64,000 nt of DNA from NCBI GenBank assembly GCA_001566295.1, contig KQ964265.1, forward strand, positions 62,001 through 126,000, written 5' to 3'. Below the pieces are notes generated by a model. It searched no databases. It had not been told where the DNA came from and saw nothing but the letters and a program-made list of their open reading frames with translations. Shown one piece after another: positions 51,581-63,122 of the stretch. A program made the position numbers and the translations under genes. The stretch is from Microdochium bolleyi (taxonomy: Eukaryota > Ascomycota > Sordariomycetes > Xylariales > Microdochiaceae). Position 1 is the first letter of the stretch. Every line of letters starts with the position of its first letter.

Positions 51581-53476
51581 TCACGACCTTGACGCATCTT
51601 CCCCGACAGTGTACCCCCTCGCGATCCCGCTGCGCCCTTCCTCCACCACCGTGCTCGCCTCCGCCATCTCCCCGTCCTCCCCCGTCTCAAAGTCCGTGCC
51701 TAGCCCCTGCCATGTCCGCTGCGTCCGGAGGTACTCGGCCCCGGGGCTCGCAATGCCCTTGATCGTCGCCATCTGCCCGGCCGCTGTCCTCTTCGCGACC
51801 GCCGTCGTGGCGCCGCCGCCGCCCAGCTCATCACTGGTGCCCGCTTCGCGTGTGCTGCTGCCGTCAGACGCCGGTTTGCTACCGCGCATCGCGAGGCCCC
51901 GCATCGGCCGGCTGTTGCTGATGAGCCGGCCTGTCCGGAGGTCGAATTCGGGCGGGGCGGACTCCTCGTCCGATATGTCACCAGGGTCCAGATCGTTCTC
52001 TTCTGCGTCTCCCCCGCGAGCACCATCAACATCCTCCTCCTTCTCCTCTGCGGTAGCAGCCGTGGTGTTAACACCCTCAATACCACCCCACCACTCCCCC
52101 GTCCACACGCGCTTGTCGTCCCCCTGCAGCGCGAGCCCCAGCTCGAACGGCGTGATGACGGGCTTCCACATCCCCTCCTGCTCAACCAGCCCGCTCTCCC
52201 AGCACCCGACGACGACCCAGCCGTCGATCTCGGCAAAGTTGGCCAGCTTGGCCGGGTTCAGCTTGCCCACGACGATGGTGTAGCTCTTCTTCCCCGCGGC
52301 CGCGATCTGCGCCTTCAGCGTGGCGATGGTGTCCATGTAGTTGCGCACCGAGAGCGTGTTGACGAGGATCCCGATCACCGACGCCGTCGCGAGTCGGATC
52401 ACGAGCGCGTACCGCCGCTGCAGCAGGCGCGGGGTCATGCTCGGGTCCGGGACGTCGGCCGCCGCCGTCGCGCTGGCGGACGGCGAGTACGGCGACGACG
52501 GGGTCGGGTGGATGCGCAGCGACGAGAGCCGGCTGGACAGCGTCATGAGGAGCGCGGCCGGCGGCACCGAGATGTGGAAGACGTGGTGGTCGCGCAGGCC
52601 GCTCTCGGCGGCCCCGTCCAGGATTGCAGAGCCCTCGTCGACTATCCTCCGGTTCGGGATCGGGGCGGCGGGTTCGTGGACAATCTCCGTCGCCCAGATG
52701 TTCCTGTACCCGCGCCCGCGGAGCAGCTCGCACACCTGCGGCACGTGCTCCTGGAACATGACGTCCGCCATGATGACGATCTTGTCGCCTTCCTTGTCTG
52801 TGAACGCCTTCTCGACGGCACGTGCCACGTCCTCGTGGTCCAGAGCCTGCCTCGTGAAAACGTGCAGCACGGGCAGCCGCGACGTCGGGCTCAGGCACGC
52901 CCGGCCGTAGTGCACCACGGCGTCGGCGTCGGCGTGCTCGGCCGCGATCTCGTCCACGCAGCACGCGCTGTAGGACGTGTCGGCGAGGATGTACAGCCTC
53001 GTCTCTCCGTCATCTTTCTGTGCATTCGCCGTTTTTGTTGTTGACCCGCGGCTCACTTCTGTTTCTAACGCGTTGCTGCTGCTTGTCTTGGTGTGTATCG
53101 CGCCGTCCGCCTTGTCCGTGTCCGCAGGGTCATTCTCCGCTGGCGTCTCAGTCCCCGCCTGAGCCGCTGCATCGCCGTGTCCCTTCTCCTCCTCCTCTTC
53201 CGCCTTCGCGAGCCGAACCAGTTCCTCGCCCAGGACCCTCACGACCCACGGCCCGTCGGGCAGCATCGCGTCGGGGAATTGCAGGGCGACCCGCCGCCAC
53301 CGCTGCGCGCGGACGTGCCGCGCCGTCCGCGCAATCTCATAGACATGGTGCTTCTCGGCGTCGGTCGTCGCGGCACGGTTCTTCGCCGCCTCGATGATCG
53401 AGGGCGGGGTCGGGTCCTCGACGAATGTGTGCTCGGCGGGCGTCGAGAGGACCGGCGCGGAGGAGAGCTCAGCCAT
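51581..53476 (-). CDS. DPH2: Diphthamide biosynthesis protein 2
   Basis: Single-exon protein of 631 residues. Dph2 partners Dph1 in the Fe-S enzyme that transfers the 3-amino-3-carboxypropyl group to a histidine of elongation factor 2, the first step of diphthamide synthesis. Typical blocks are VALQFPDAMLPDG near residue 65, ILADTSYSACCVDEIAAEHADADAVVHYGRACLSPT around 165-200 with the conserved Cys, then IMADVMFQEHV, and late VIGILVNTLSVRNY and KKSYTIVVGKLNPAKLANF with VGCWE. About 70 low-complexity residues (acidic, Ala/Thr/Asp-rich) are inserted at about 90-160 between the first two blocks, and the C-terminus has a further acidic region; both make the protein somewhat long for the family. 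Confidence 0.93.
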   Translation of the reverse strand: MAELSSAPVLSTPAEHTFVEDPTPPSIIEAAKNRAATTDAEKHHVYEIARTARHVRAQRWRRVALQFPDAMLPDGPWVVRVLGEELVRLAKAEEEEEKGHGDAAAQAGTETPAENDPADTDKADGAIHTKTSSSNALETEVSRGSTTKTANAQKDDGETRLYILADTSYSACCVDEIAAEHADADAVVHYGRACLSPTSRLPVLHVFTRQALDHEDVARAVEKAFTDKEGDKIVIMADVMFQEHVPQVCELLRGRGYRNIWATEIVHEPAAPIPNRRIVDEGSAILDGAAESGLRDHHVFHISVPPAALLMTLSSRLSSLRIHPTPSSPYSPSASATAAADVPDPSMTPRLLQRRYALVIRLATASVIGILVNTLSVRNYMDTIATLKAQIAAAGKKSYTIVVGKLNPAKLANFAEIDGWVVVGCWESGLVEQEGMWKPVITPFELGLALQGDDKRVWTGEWWGGIEGVNTTAATAEEKEEDVDGARGGDAEENDLDPGDISDEESAPPEFDLRTGRLISNSRPMRGLAMRGSKPASDGSSTREAGTSDELGGGGATTAVAKRTAAGQMATIKGIASPGAEYLRTQRTWQGLGTDFETGEDGEMAEASTVVEEGRSGIARGYTVGEDASRS

Positions 53477-54451
53477 CTCTTCTTCGAAGGTTGCTGGTAG
53501 CTGCTCGCTCGCTGCGAGGGGTTCGTGTTCCGGGTTTGTAGCCCGGGGTGGAAAGTAGGGTTTCGTCTGGTCGAAGGGGGAAAGCTAGACTTCCGGTCGA
53601 GATCAGGTGTAAGGCGTTATGTGGCGAGTGAGCTGTAGTCGAGCCTGAGTTCCTTTCGTAAAGTAATGCAGTGAAGCTCGATGTTGGCAGCATCGAACTT
53701 TTTTTTTCCCAGTCAGAGAGCTCCGAACTTCTTTGCGCCGGCGTTAGTGGGGGCGGGGCCGCTGATGTCAGGGTCCTCCGGGCGCCGAGTGCCGCGCGCC
53801 AATCGGGAGGCTGAGATTTGACTTGTATGAAGAGCCACTCTCCGTATTCCCCTCTGCTTCGGATTTCCTACTACATTTATTTGTGTAGCCTCGGAAATTT
53901 CTTTATGGCCTTTTGTTAAGCCCTGGCCTAAAAACTTCATGCGATACATTGATGTGCTGGCATAGTCGAATTGCAAAGTGGTGGGTTAGTCACTTGACTG
54001 AAAGGAGATTAGTAGCACTCCTCCACGAGCTTGACCTCGCCCGTTCTCCGGTCGACCTGGTGCCGCATGGCATACGGGACGTGGCCGTTCTCCTGTATAT
54101 ATGCGGCCGAGCCCAATTCGATCGTCGACGCAAGAGGTCAGCGGCCGTTTGGCTATGAGGCGCCTGAAAATAGGAGGCGCAAACCAAGCATCGATGCGGA
54201 CCATGGCTCAGAATGGTGGCACATCACGCCTGTCTGGTTCGAGCTCCCAGCACGTCCCAAGCTCGAATCAAAACCAGAGAGCGTGAAGTTGGCAACGGAA
54301 TAGGGATTTATTGATATATATGTCCGCTGCTAGATATGGGAAGACTGTCGCAGGCTCTGCCACACGACACGGCTATGCTTGCAGCATTGGAGGAGGCTGC
54401 GGGGAATGGAAACGACAAACGCGCTGACCGGAACTTCGTGCTCGACACATT
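53477..54451. other. Intergenic region, about 1 kb
   Basis: Promoter of DPH2 and 3' flank of the acyl-CoA synthetase gene. No gene recognised. Confidence 0.45.
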
Positions 54452-56549
54452 CTACAGCTTCACCTGCCCACCCGTAATCCCATCCCAGTCCTTCTTATCG
54501 AAACGGAGATATGTCCCGTCCTTGAGCCAGTACACCTCGTCGCCGCCCACCTTGGCCGGGTCCACGCCCTGCACGCGCAGGTCGTGCTTCTGCTGCTTGT
54601 TGGTACCCGTGATCATCCCGCCGAGCTTGCTGATGCGGAGGAAGATGGGCACGGCGTACTTGGGCAGCTTGTCGCGCGCGTGGGCCGCGATGGACTGCAA
54701 CAGCGCCGGGTCGGGCTTCTGGCCGAGCACGATCGACACGCACCCCGCGCGCCCGTCGTGGTTAGGCAGTTCGACACCGTAGACGTTGGCCTCCTGCACG
54801 GCTGGGTGCAGGCCGAGCATCTCGCTGACCTCAGTCGTCGCCACGTTCTCGCTCTTCCACCGGAACGTGTCGCCGATGCGGTCCTGGAAGTACATGAGCC
54901 CGCTCGATGTCCAGCTGACGAGATCACCGGAGCGGAAGTACGCGTCGCCCTTGCGCAGCACGTTGCGCAAGATCTTGCTGTTGGTTGCCGTGGGGTTGTT
55001 GTAGTACCCCTGGAAGTCCTTCTCGAGATCGTCAGGCAGGACGAACATGAGCTCGCCGACTTTGCCCCAGCCGACCTGTCTGCCGAGCCCCGTCTTGGGG
55101 TCGCGCAAGGGCAGGTTCCCTTCGTCGTCCATCTCGACGATGGCGAGGCGGCGCCACATCATGAACCCGTAGATCCAGCCGTTGCGGCCAATGGCGCCGC
55201 TACCGTAAGGGTTCCTAGATTCGTTCCAGGTCGCAAGGAACCCTTCGGTCGCGCCGTAGAACTCGGCGATGCTCTCGATGCCGAAGCGCTCCTGGAACTT
55301 GTTCCACACGTCAGGGCGCAAGCCGTTGCCAAAGGCCTTGCGGATCTTGTGCTTCTTGTCCATGTTCTCGCCCGTGACGGGGTCGAACTCGGTTGGGGCT
55401 GTCAGCAGATACCGGCACGTCTCGCCGACGTACTGGATCATGGTCGCACCAGACTCGCGCGCGTCCCTGAAGAATGTCCGGGCGGAGAACTTGCGCCCGA
55501 TGGAGAAGGTGGCCTCCGCGGCGAGGACGTGGGACATGCCCATGATCGTGGCAGAGCTGTGGTACAGAGGCATGGCCTGTTAAGGGAGAGTGTCAGAGGA
55601 GGCATACTAAGTTTGGGAGACCAGAAACAAGCAGCAGTACTCACAGTGTGGAAGACATCGGTGGTCTTTGTGTCCAGCCAGTGAGATATGAAGACACCCG
55701 CGGTTAGCAGTTTGCCCCACGACACGACGGCGGCCTTGGGCAAGCCAGTCGTGCCGGAAGTGTAGATAAGAATACCCAGGTCCCTATTGAGTTCACCGGA
55801 GCGCAGCGCATCCGGTGGTCTGGTCGTGGGTGCAGCCGCAACTTCGCTGAGGAGCTGCTGCTCGAAAATCTCTATCCTCAAGCCGGGCAGCTTCTCGCGC
55901 ACGCTATCGTCCACATTGGATGCAACATCGGGGTCGACCAGCATGAGAACGGCCTTGGCAACGCTGACACAGTGGACGAGGGCCGGGCCGGCGAGGTTGT
56001 AGTTGATGTACGCCGGCTTGGCGCCAATAGACCACAGGCCGAAGGTGAGGAGGACAAAGTGGTCCGAGTTCATCATGTCCATGGCGACAATGTCTTTGGG
56101 CTTGATATCGTACTTGCTCTTGAGCCAGTTGCCATAGCGCAGCGCCTGCTCGTACGCCTGGGCGTACGTCCATGTCCGGCCCTCGCATACGAGGAATGTG
56201 GTGTCTGCGGATGACTTCTTCTTGGCGACCTCCTCGAGCCTGTAGAAGTTGTTGCAGCGGTCGGCCGCCTCGCTTTGCTTGTCTGCACGAAGAGCCGGGA
56301 ACATGCCGCGCAGCAGCTGCCGGTCGTACCAGAAGCCCGTCTTGACATTGAGGTATGCCAGGGCTCCTGCCGCCATGGGCAGCGCCAGAGCTGTCAACGG
56401 GTCTGTGATGAGGTGGTCAGTCCAGGCTTGTCACTGCTCGCTGTCTACAGGTGTACGGATGTGGCGTCTAGGGGCACAGTAGCGTGCTTTTCACAAGAGC
56501 TAACCTGGTGCACCTTGCGCCTTTGCGACTTACCAGGCAATGCAGGCAT
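54452..56549 (-). CDS. FAT1: Fat1-type very-long-chain acyl-CoA synthetase / fatty acid transport protein
   Basis: Three exons, 56549-56534, 56402-55645 and 55576-54452, encode 632 residues. The first exon is only 16 bp (MPALP + one base) and was found because the long frame lacks an ATG; joining gives MPALPDPLTALALPMAAGALAYLN, a hydrophobic N-terminal anchor as in Fat1 proteins. Motifs in order: IYTSGTTGLPKAAV (AMP binding), AMPLYHSSA (rebuilt across intron 2), EFYGATEG, YFRSGDLV and the VLACS motif FQDRIGDTFRWKSENVATTEVSE. The protein ends GGQVKL; -VKL is a weak PTS1-like tail, so dual location at lipid droplet/ER and peroxisome is possible. It activates very-long-chain fatty acids, aiding uptake and beta-oxidation. 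Confidence 0.9.
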
Positions 56550-57801
56550 GGTGGCCAGCGCTGTCGGTGCGGCGGGTTTCAAGGACTCGAGATGGCGAGC
56601 GACGAGTAGACGAGCGTGCTGCGGCCTGCCGAATGAAGCTGTTGGAAGGCACGAAACGCGTGGGATCGGGCTCGAGCTCGGGAAATGTGCGGGCGTGGGG
56701 ACGGGCGTCGTCATATATCAGGACTGGTGCCGTCAGGTCCGAGGCTGGTGCCAGATTTGGACACTCTCCACAGGCCTTTGCGACGAAGGCCCAGGGGCTG
56801 GGCTGGGAAGCAGAACCCTGCCCGCTCGACGCTGCTGTAGTTGTGCATGGACGCCTACGCCGCGGAAACCGCCGCTGTGGTCTTGGGAATGCTACCTCGC
56901 AACAGATGCCTGTTCGAGGGCCGTGGCTATCGAGTGTGCCGCTGTCCACGTGTGCAAGCCTTTGCCAGTGGTGGCCAGATGGAATGATGAGCGTGCCTGT
57001 GTCTACCTAGCGTACCTTGCGCAGCTGCAGGTTTCCTGTACACAGGACTGCTCGACCACGACACAAGGCGCGTGGTAGTCAGTGCCGTTGGTGGGCCTCG
57101 AAGGGGTACCCGTGACGAAACAGTCGGGAGGCTGTGGGCACCGGCGGGCCGAGCATGGGTCAAGTTGTCCATGATTGTACCATGCCGACTGTTGGCACTC
57201 CAGAGTGGTGAGCCTCGGCTGGCGCTGCATGTGTACCGAGCCTGGCTGGGGTGACTGATGCAAGTTTGCTCTGGAGAGTTTGCCAAGCTGCATTCGTGTT
57301 GGAGCAGCGTCATCCAAGGCCTTGGGACTTTGAGGGTGGCCTGGTGACAGCCCTGTTCCGCGCGTCTTCAGCTCTTGAGAGTCGTCTTCGTGAGCATCGG
57401 AGGGGGATGGAAGAGCAGATGGATGTGTCTTTGCAGCATCGGACATTCGAGTAAGGTGCCGATGACCAGGAACCAAAGAATGCCAATGTCGGAATGTGCA
57501 TGATCGCCATCCAGAGCTCAGAGTCACTGATCAGCAAGGGCCGACCCTGAAGCTCCCCCAAGCTCCCCCACATCCCAGGCTTAGGGGTGTCTTGCTTATC
57601 GTGCTTATCGTGTCGTGCCACCTTGCCAGCGCAACTCGAGCAACGCGCTTCGTGATGCACCCCGGCGCCATTGCCAGGGACGCTGCACCAGTGACCACGT
57701 TGGCTTGAAGCGGGCAGGGCAACATACTACCACCACACCCTGCGTCGCCTTCACGACTGCCGACGCCTCGCGCCCGAGAACGCGATCATCACACTGCAGC
57801 C
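56550..57801. other. Divergent intergenic region between FAT1 and PIG-S genes, 1.25 kb
   Basis: Promoters of both genes. A short direct repeat of AAGCTCCCCC-like units is near 57549-57570. No gene recognised. Confidence 0.45.
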
Positions 57802-59573
57802 ATGTCGGCAGCTTCCGACGTGGCCCAGGATGCCCCTCGGGGCCTTTCCACCGCCGTCCAGCAACCCTCAGTCCAAGCTACCTCTGCTGGCCAGAAAGCA
57901 GCAGGCACAGCCAGCACAACGCCTGCGACGACGCCCAGCGCAGCCCGGAAGCCACCCCCGCCAGAGAAGAAGAATGAAATCCTGCGTCGCTCCTCCGTCA
58001 TCGCCTCCTTCTGGTTCATCGTGCTGTGCCTCGGTCTGCCGATATGGTGGCATACAACAACCATCCACAAAGCCCCGCTGCCCCTGACGCAGATGACAGA
58101 GTGGGCAGACGGCCTGGTGAGAAGCATCCATCTATGGCCAAAATCATGCTGACTTGGGTCTATTATCCATGGGAGCTGTGCTAATGGCGGATTGTACAAC
58201 AGGCTTGCCCGCCACAATATCCTCTATACGTGCAGTTCGAAGCATCCACCCTCGAGCCGAAACACTACACAAAACTTCTAGAGCACACCCAGAGTTCCCT
58301 CGACAATCTCAACCCCGGCCCGGCAGGTCTGCGGATTCGATTACAAACACCAGACGGGGCTGCCTCTACAACGCCGGCCGAGTCGAAAACTGCCTACAAG
58401 GTCCGGCTGGAGCCTGGCAATAGCGTGGAGGAGACGTACCTTGACCCTGAAGACTCGCACATGATCATCAAGTTCCCAACATCCTACTTCGTCGAACCTT
58501 ATGTGAACGTCGAGAGGGTGTTGGCGCCATACATCGCCCAACAACTACACGGTGTGTTCCAGGAGGAACGAGATCTCGTCAGCTACTATCTCGCCCACTC
58601 GTCGATCCCCGCAGAGCGGCGCATTGGTCAGGTCGACGAGAAGGCCGTGACCGAAGGCTACCTGGCCAAGCGAATGACGCGAACACTACGCTATGCGCCG
58701 ACCTTCCACCTGACAATCTCGCTCTTCACGGCCGGGTCGAATCCTAGTGCGTGGGATATCGAGGCAGCAGTTGCTGAGCACATGCAGCCCGTGCTTGATA
58801 TGCTGCGGCCCATACACAACTTCACGATCGACACCCAGCTTCAACTGTTTGCGAGCCCTAGCGTCGATGCGGAAGTACTCACCAAGGAGCACCTCACTCA
58901 GTTCATCAACGCAGCCGAATGGCCCTTGTCGCCCTCTATTGGCGGAGCACCAACTATCAACTTCATCATCTTTGCCGGCAATCAGACAATCAGCACTGAT
59001 GGCACGTCCGGGGCATCATCCAAGTCCTGGTTGATCCCGCAGTGGGGCAGCGTCTACCTGCTTGCGCCTTCAGCCCGAGAGCATGTCTCTGCTAACGAAC
59101 TCAAGCAGCCCATGCAGACCTTCACTTCGCACTTGCTGTCTCTCCTTGGAATGCCACAAGTCGCGAACCCGTCCATGCGGTTGTCAGCTCTCGCACGGGT
59201 TCGGTCCATCGATCTGATTCTTAGAGCATCCTCGTCCCTCGGCTCGCTAGCCCGGCTGACGCATGCACTTCCCAGCATCTCGATCCCCGAAAGTGTTGCC
59301 GACAGTGTCGCGAAGTCAATCCAGCATCTGGAGTATGCCTGCGCCAGCTTGGGTAGTCCGGCAAGCCTGCAGCATGCACAGATCGCGGAGGCCGAAGCCG
59401 AGCGTGCCTTCTTCGAGAAGAGCATGGTCGGCCAGCTGTATTTCCCGGACGAGCACAAGATTGCTGTCTACCTTCCCCTGCTGGGCCCGATCGGCGTTCC
59501 CCTCTTGATGGGATTGCTGAATGAATTCAAAGCCTGGAAGAAGCGGCGAAGTGAGAAGCTCAAGGCGACATAA
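57802..59573 (+). CDS. GPI17: GPI transamidase subunit PIG-S/Gpi17
   Basis: Two exons, 57802-58116 and 58203-59573, with an 86-bp phase-0 intron, encode 561 residues. PIG-S is a subunit of the ER complex that attaches GPI anchors to proteins. The topology fits: a Pro/Ala-rich cytosolic N-terminus, one helix at about 67-88 (SVIASFWFIVLCLGLPIWWH), a large lumenal domain and a C-terminal helix (VYLPLLGPIGVPLLMGLL) followed by a basic KKRRSEK tail. Typical lumenal blocks include YAPTFHLTISLF and NFTIDTQLQLFA, then NPSMRLSALAR. The splice joins ADGL to ACPPQYPLYVQFE. Probably essential housekeeping. Confidence 0.9.
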
Positions 59574-61302
59574 TTGCAGCATTCGAGCAATCTTGATTTT
59601 CTGATACACCACGAACGATGCAGCAAAGGCTGGTGTCCCCGCGTACTCAAGCATAGTGAAAGGAATTAAAAAGAGACAACACATTGATGTTCCATGACTA
59701 CAACGACATTGACGATGCTGCGTTGCTTCACGAATATGGCTGTACCAGGCTTGGCATTTCATGGATCCGGCCCGCCCTTGGTTGAAGCCAGGGGTCGTCT
59801 GATAGCTATCCCGGGCCGAGGTTCGTGATTCCTGCCCAGACCACAAATGCGGCAGCCCTGCCCCTTTGCCAGCCTGGACAGCACTCTCCAGGCTTTCGAT
59901 GAGGCACCCTGCGTATGCCCTCTTCGCGTCTACCTGCTAGCTGAACGGAAATATCTTGACCGGGGCTTGCAAAGATATTGTTTGCTCCACGCCGCCAATT
60001 CTTTGAGCTTGTTGATCTCCACCACAATAGAGCCCGGTCTGCAGGTCAACGCGGTTCCCCACAGCATCTTGACTGGACACCCCTGGGAGCTTGGTCACTT
60101 TTACCTCTATCCATTTGGAGTGCTGACTGAGGACCCGCCGTGCCCGGGCTTGTTGCCGCCGGCACTCTGCGTGCTGAAGACAATCAATTGATACGTCCCA
60201 GGCCCTGAACCTGACGGCGTTCGCTCCGGACAACAACGAGTAGAGCAGCAAAGCGCTGATACGCAGAGAACTTGCCGCTTTCGTCGTGCCACGTGCCGCT
60301 GCCCTTAAGAAACGGTCGACGAAGAGAATGGCATCCTCGTATGCCAAGGGCGGGATATGCTCCTACATGCAGCCCCTGTCGCAGTCAGATGCCTTCCCAG
60401 CAACACTTGTGCTGGAGCCATCGTTCTAGCGTCCTTCGCGACTCCACGATGTGTCTTCCTGTTCTGGCACCCTGGCGCAGATTGCCGTTACGCTGACCAC
60501 CCAGAGCATCGCCACTAGCTCTGGTTGCGTGGTGCATCCCAATCAAAGCCGGCCTGCAATAGGTCTAGCATGCGGTGTCGATGCCGAGGGACGGACTCTT
60601 TGACGGACCCGAAGCACGATCAGGCCACGGCACTAGTGCACGCTAGAGGACTGCCACGTTTCTCTGCTGACGCGATGAGTTCGGTAGTTCCTTCTTGGCG
60701 ATCGCCGCGCAGAGAATACCTACTCACCAAGCAGCTTTAGCTGTCCGTTCATAAATCTCCCACGGTACGAGTACTCCGGCATGGAAGCTGATGAGCCATC
60801 GGCTGGGCCAACCACACTGGACGGATTACCCCTGACGCTCTAAGACATATCGCGTGTTCTTGTGGCCCACCACCCCTCACTTCTGACCCTGGACGAAGTT
60901 TAGGGTCTTCTGTCACGCATGTGCTAACGAGCCGGGGCTCTTTTTGTGCTCATTCTTGCAGCTCTCTGGCGTCAGCGAAAGCCGCAACGACATATATCTT
61001 CCTACGCGGACCCCGCCAGATTTATGGATTCTGGTCTCTTTCTACATCGCACCTAATCCCGTGTCCTTTTGGGCGTTGAATCTCTCGGCCGTCGGTCCCC
61101 GTGTGTGACCCGAAAAGCCGCATCGACACGCCACCCGGACGCCACCAGGTACCACCAGAACCACGGCCCTCGCTTGATCTGCCGGACCGCCTGCCTGGCC
61201 TCCTTTCGCGACTGCCTCCACCACTTCTTCCGGCACATCCAGAGCCATCACCGCTCGACCTTGCCCCGAGCACTGCTTGGTAGCTCCGGCTCTGTATCAG
61301 AG
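59574..61302. other. Intergenic region, 1.7 kb, no gene recognised
   Basis: 3' flank of PIG-S and upstream sequence of the MpaB-like gene. A minus-strand open frame at about 59937-60347 has no ATG at its start and no family motif. Confidence 0.45.
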
Positions 61303-62731
61303 ATGAACATCACCAGCCAGACCATCGGCGAGGCGGCCGCGGCATCCGCCCGGCCCTTCATCGGTCTCGCGGCGAAGCTCGCGGCATCGCTCCCGACACC
61401 GCTGCAGGACGCTGTTGCGGGCGCCTCGTGGAAGCAGATCGTCATCCCCGCGGTGCTCGCCTACATGGGCCTCGTCCGGGCGCTGCGGTACCGCAAGGAG
61501 CACGCCCTGCGCCAGGAGATGGGCTACTTTGACCGCGCGTCGCTGGCGGCCATGACGGCCGACGAGGCGCAGAAGATCATCCACACCATGGGCTTCTGGG
61601 AGTTCCCGTTCCTGCACTACACGAGCCTGCAATTTGGCCTGTTCAAGACGTACGGCATCGAGACCATCGCCAAGCTGCTGCTCGGCACGCGCAACCTGAC
61701 GGACCCGATCAAGAGCCGAAAGAGGTATGTCTTGTGAAGTCCCTTCCAAGTGTGATGAAGCACACGGCTTACCGCACGCAATGTCCTATTACTCCCGCTG
61801 ACTCTGATCCACCACATACAGATACGAAGACACGGCCGTGCTCATCAGCGAGTTCATGATGAACCCGCCGTCCTCGCCGCGCGCCATGGCGGGCATCGCG
61901 CGCATGAACTTCCTGCACTCGCGGTACATCAAGGACGGGCAGATCTCCAACACTGACCTGCTGTACACGCTGTCCGTCTTCGTCCTCGAGCCCCCGCGCT
62001 TCGCGCGCCTGTACGACTGGCGCGCCATGAACGAGATGGAGATCTGCGCGTACGGCGTGCTCTGGAAGGCCATCGGCGACGACATGGGCATCGAGTACAA
62101 GGGCCACCTCCGCCGCGCCGGGGGCGGCTGGAAGGACGGCCTCGAGTTCTATGAGGACATCGAGGAGTGGGCGGCCGCGTACGAGGTCGAGAGGATGAAG
62201 CCGTCCAAGGTCGCGGCGGCCCCCGCCCGCGCGCTGATCCCCATGCTGCTGTACTGGCTCCCCTGGTTCATGCACCCATTCGCGACCGAGTGCGTGTGCG
62301 TGCTCATGAGCTCGCGCGTGCGCGAGGCGTTCCTGCTGCCCGAGCCGGGAATCACCGCGGGCATGGTCGTGTACACGTCGCTCTGGCTGCGGCGCTTCTT
62401 CCTGCGCCACTTCGCGCTGCCGCGGTTTTCCGAGTTCAAGAGGCTCGAGCAGGCCGATCCCAAGACGGGCCGGATGTTCCTGACCGAGGCGCACGGTAAC
62501 TACCCGTTCTACCTGAAGCCGACTCTCTGGAACCGCTGGGGCCCCAAGGCGTGGCTGGTGAAGGCGTACGGCGGGTTCGTGCCGGGGGATGACCCGAAGC
62601 AGTACTTCTCGCAGGGTTACAAGTTTGAGGAGCTGGGGCCGGTGAACCAGATCGGCAAGGGCGTGGAGGAGATGAATGCCGATGTCAAGAGGATGGCGGA
62701 GGGGGGCAGGTCGGGGTGTCCCTTTATTTGA
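61303..62731 (+). CDS. MpaB-like (DUF2236-type) ER-bound oxygenase
   Basis: Two exons, 61303-61724 and 61822-62731, with a 97-bp phase-2 intron, encode 443 residues. One hydrophobic segment near residue 45-60 (WKQIVIPAVLAYMGLV) is a likely ER anchor. The catalytic domain follows, with FWEFPFLHYTSLQFGLFKTYG, then after the splice YEDTAVLISEF, ARMNFLHSRYIKDGQISNTD and LYTLSVFV...WRAMNEMEICAYG, which are blocks of the MpaB / Lcp-related heme oxygenase family. In mycophenolic acid synthesis MpaB cleaves a farnesyl chain; relatives are widespread in ascomycetes outside such clusters, and no polyketide synthase is near, so the substrate is unknown. The Met at 61303 is chosen because upstream in-frame sequence is not protein-like. 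Confidence 0.85.
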
Positions 62732-63122
62732 GGGAGGAGGGTTTGGAGTAGCAAAAGGGAAAGGATGATGCTGGACAGCAAACTCCTCATAAGAGTGCTA
62801 GATCTGTTAGATTCTGTCTACAGGTTTGCAAGCAAGACGAAATCACGATATTAGACACTGCATAATTCTAAATACGACCAGAAGCTCTTGTAACATCACT
62901 TGTCATGGAAACAAAACAAGAGCATGTCACTACAAATTCACTCGCAACCACAGTACCATGGAACAGCCTTCAGGCTCGACCTTACGGGAGTTAGGTCCAT
63001 GATATGCATCTCCTGTTCGACGGTGTCGCGCTCGCCATAAAATTTGTTGTTTGGCCATGCGACAGAAGACAGGACACCGTAGCTACCACGTATACCACCG
63101 CTGGAAAGCACCATCAAGCAGC
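62732..63122. other. Convergent intergenic region, 391 bp
   Basis: 3' flanks of the MpaB-like and GH43 genes. Nothing recognised. Confidence 0.45.

Noticed and set aside
54233..54262. GGTTCGAGCTCCC, considered as a tRNA B box
   Set aside because: The flanking bases do not form a T-arm stem, and no A box or acceptor stem is found at the right distance.
59937..60347. Minus-strand frame with AYEDAILFVDRFLRAAARG
   Set aside because: It has no ATG, no recognisable domain and no upstream exon that I could justify.
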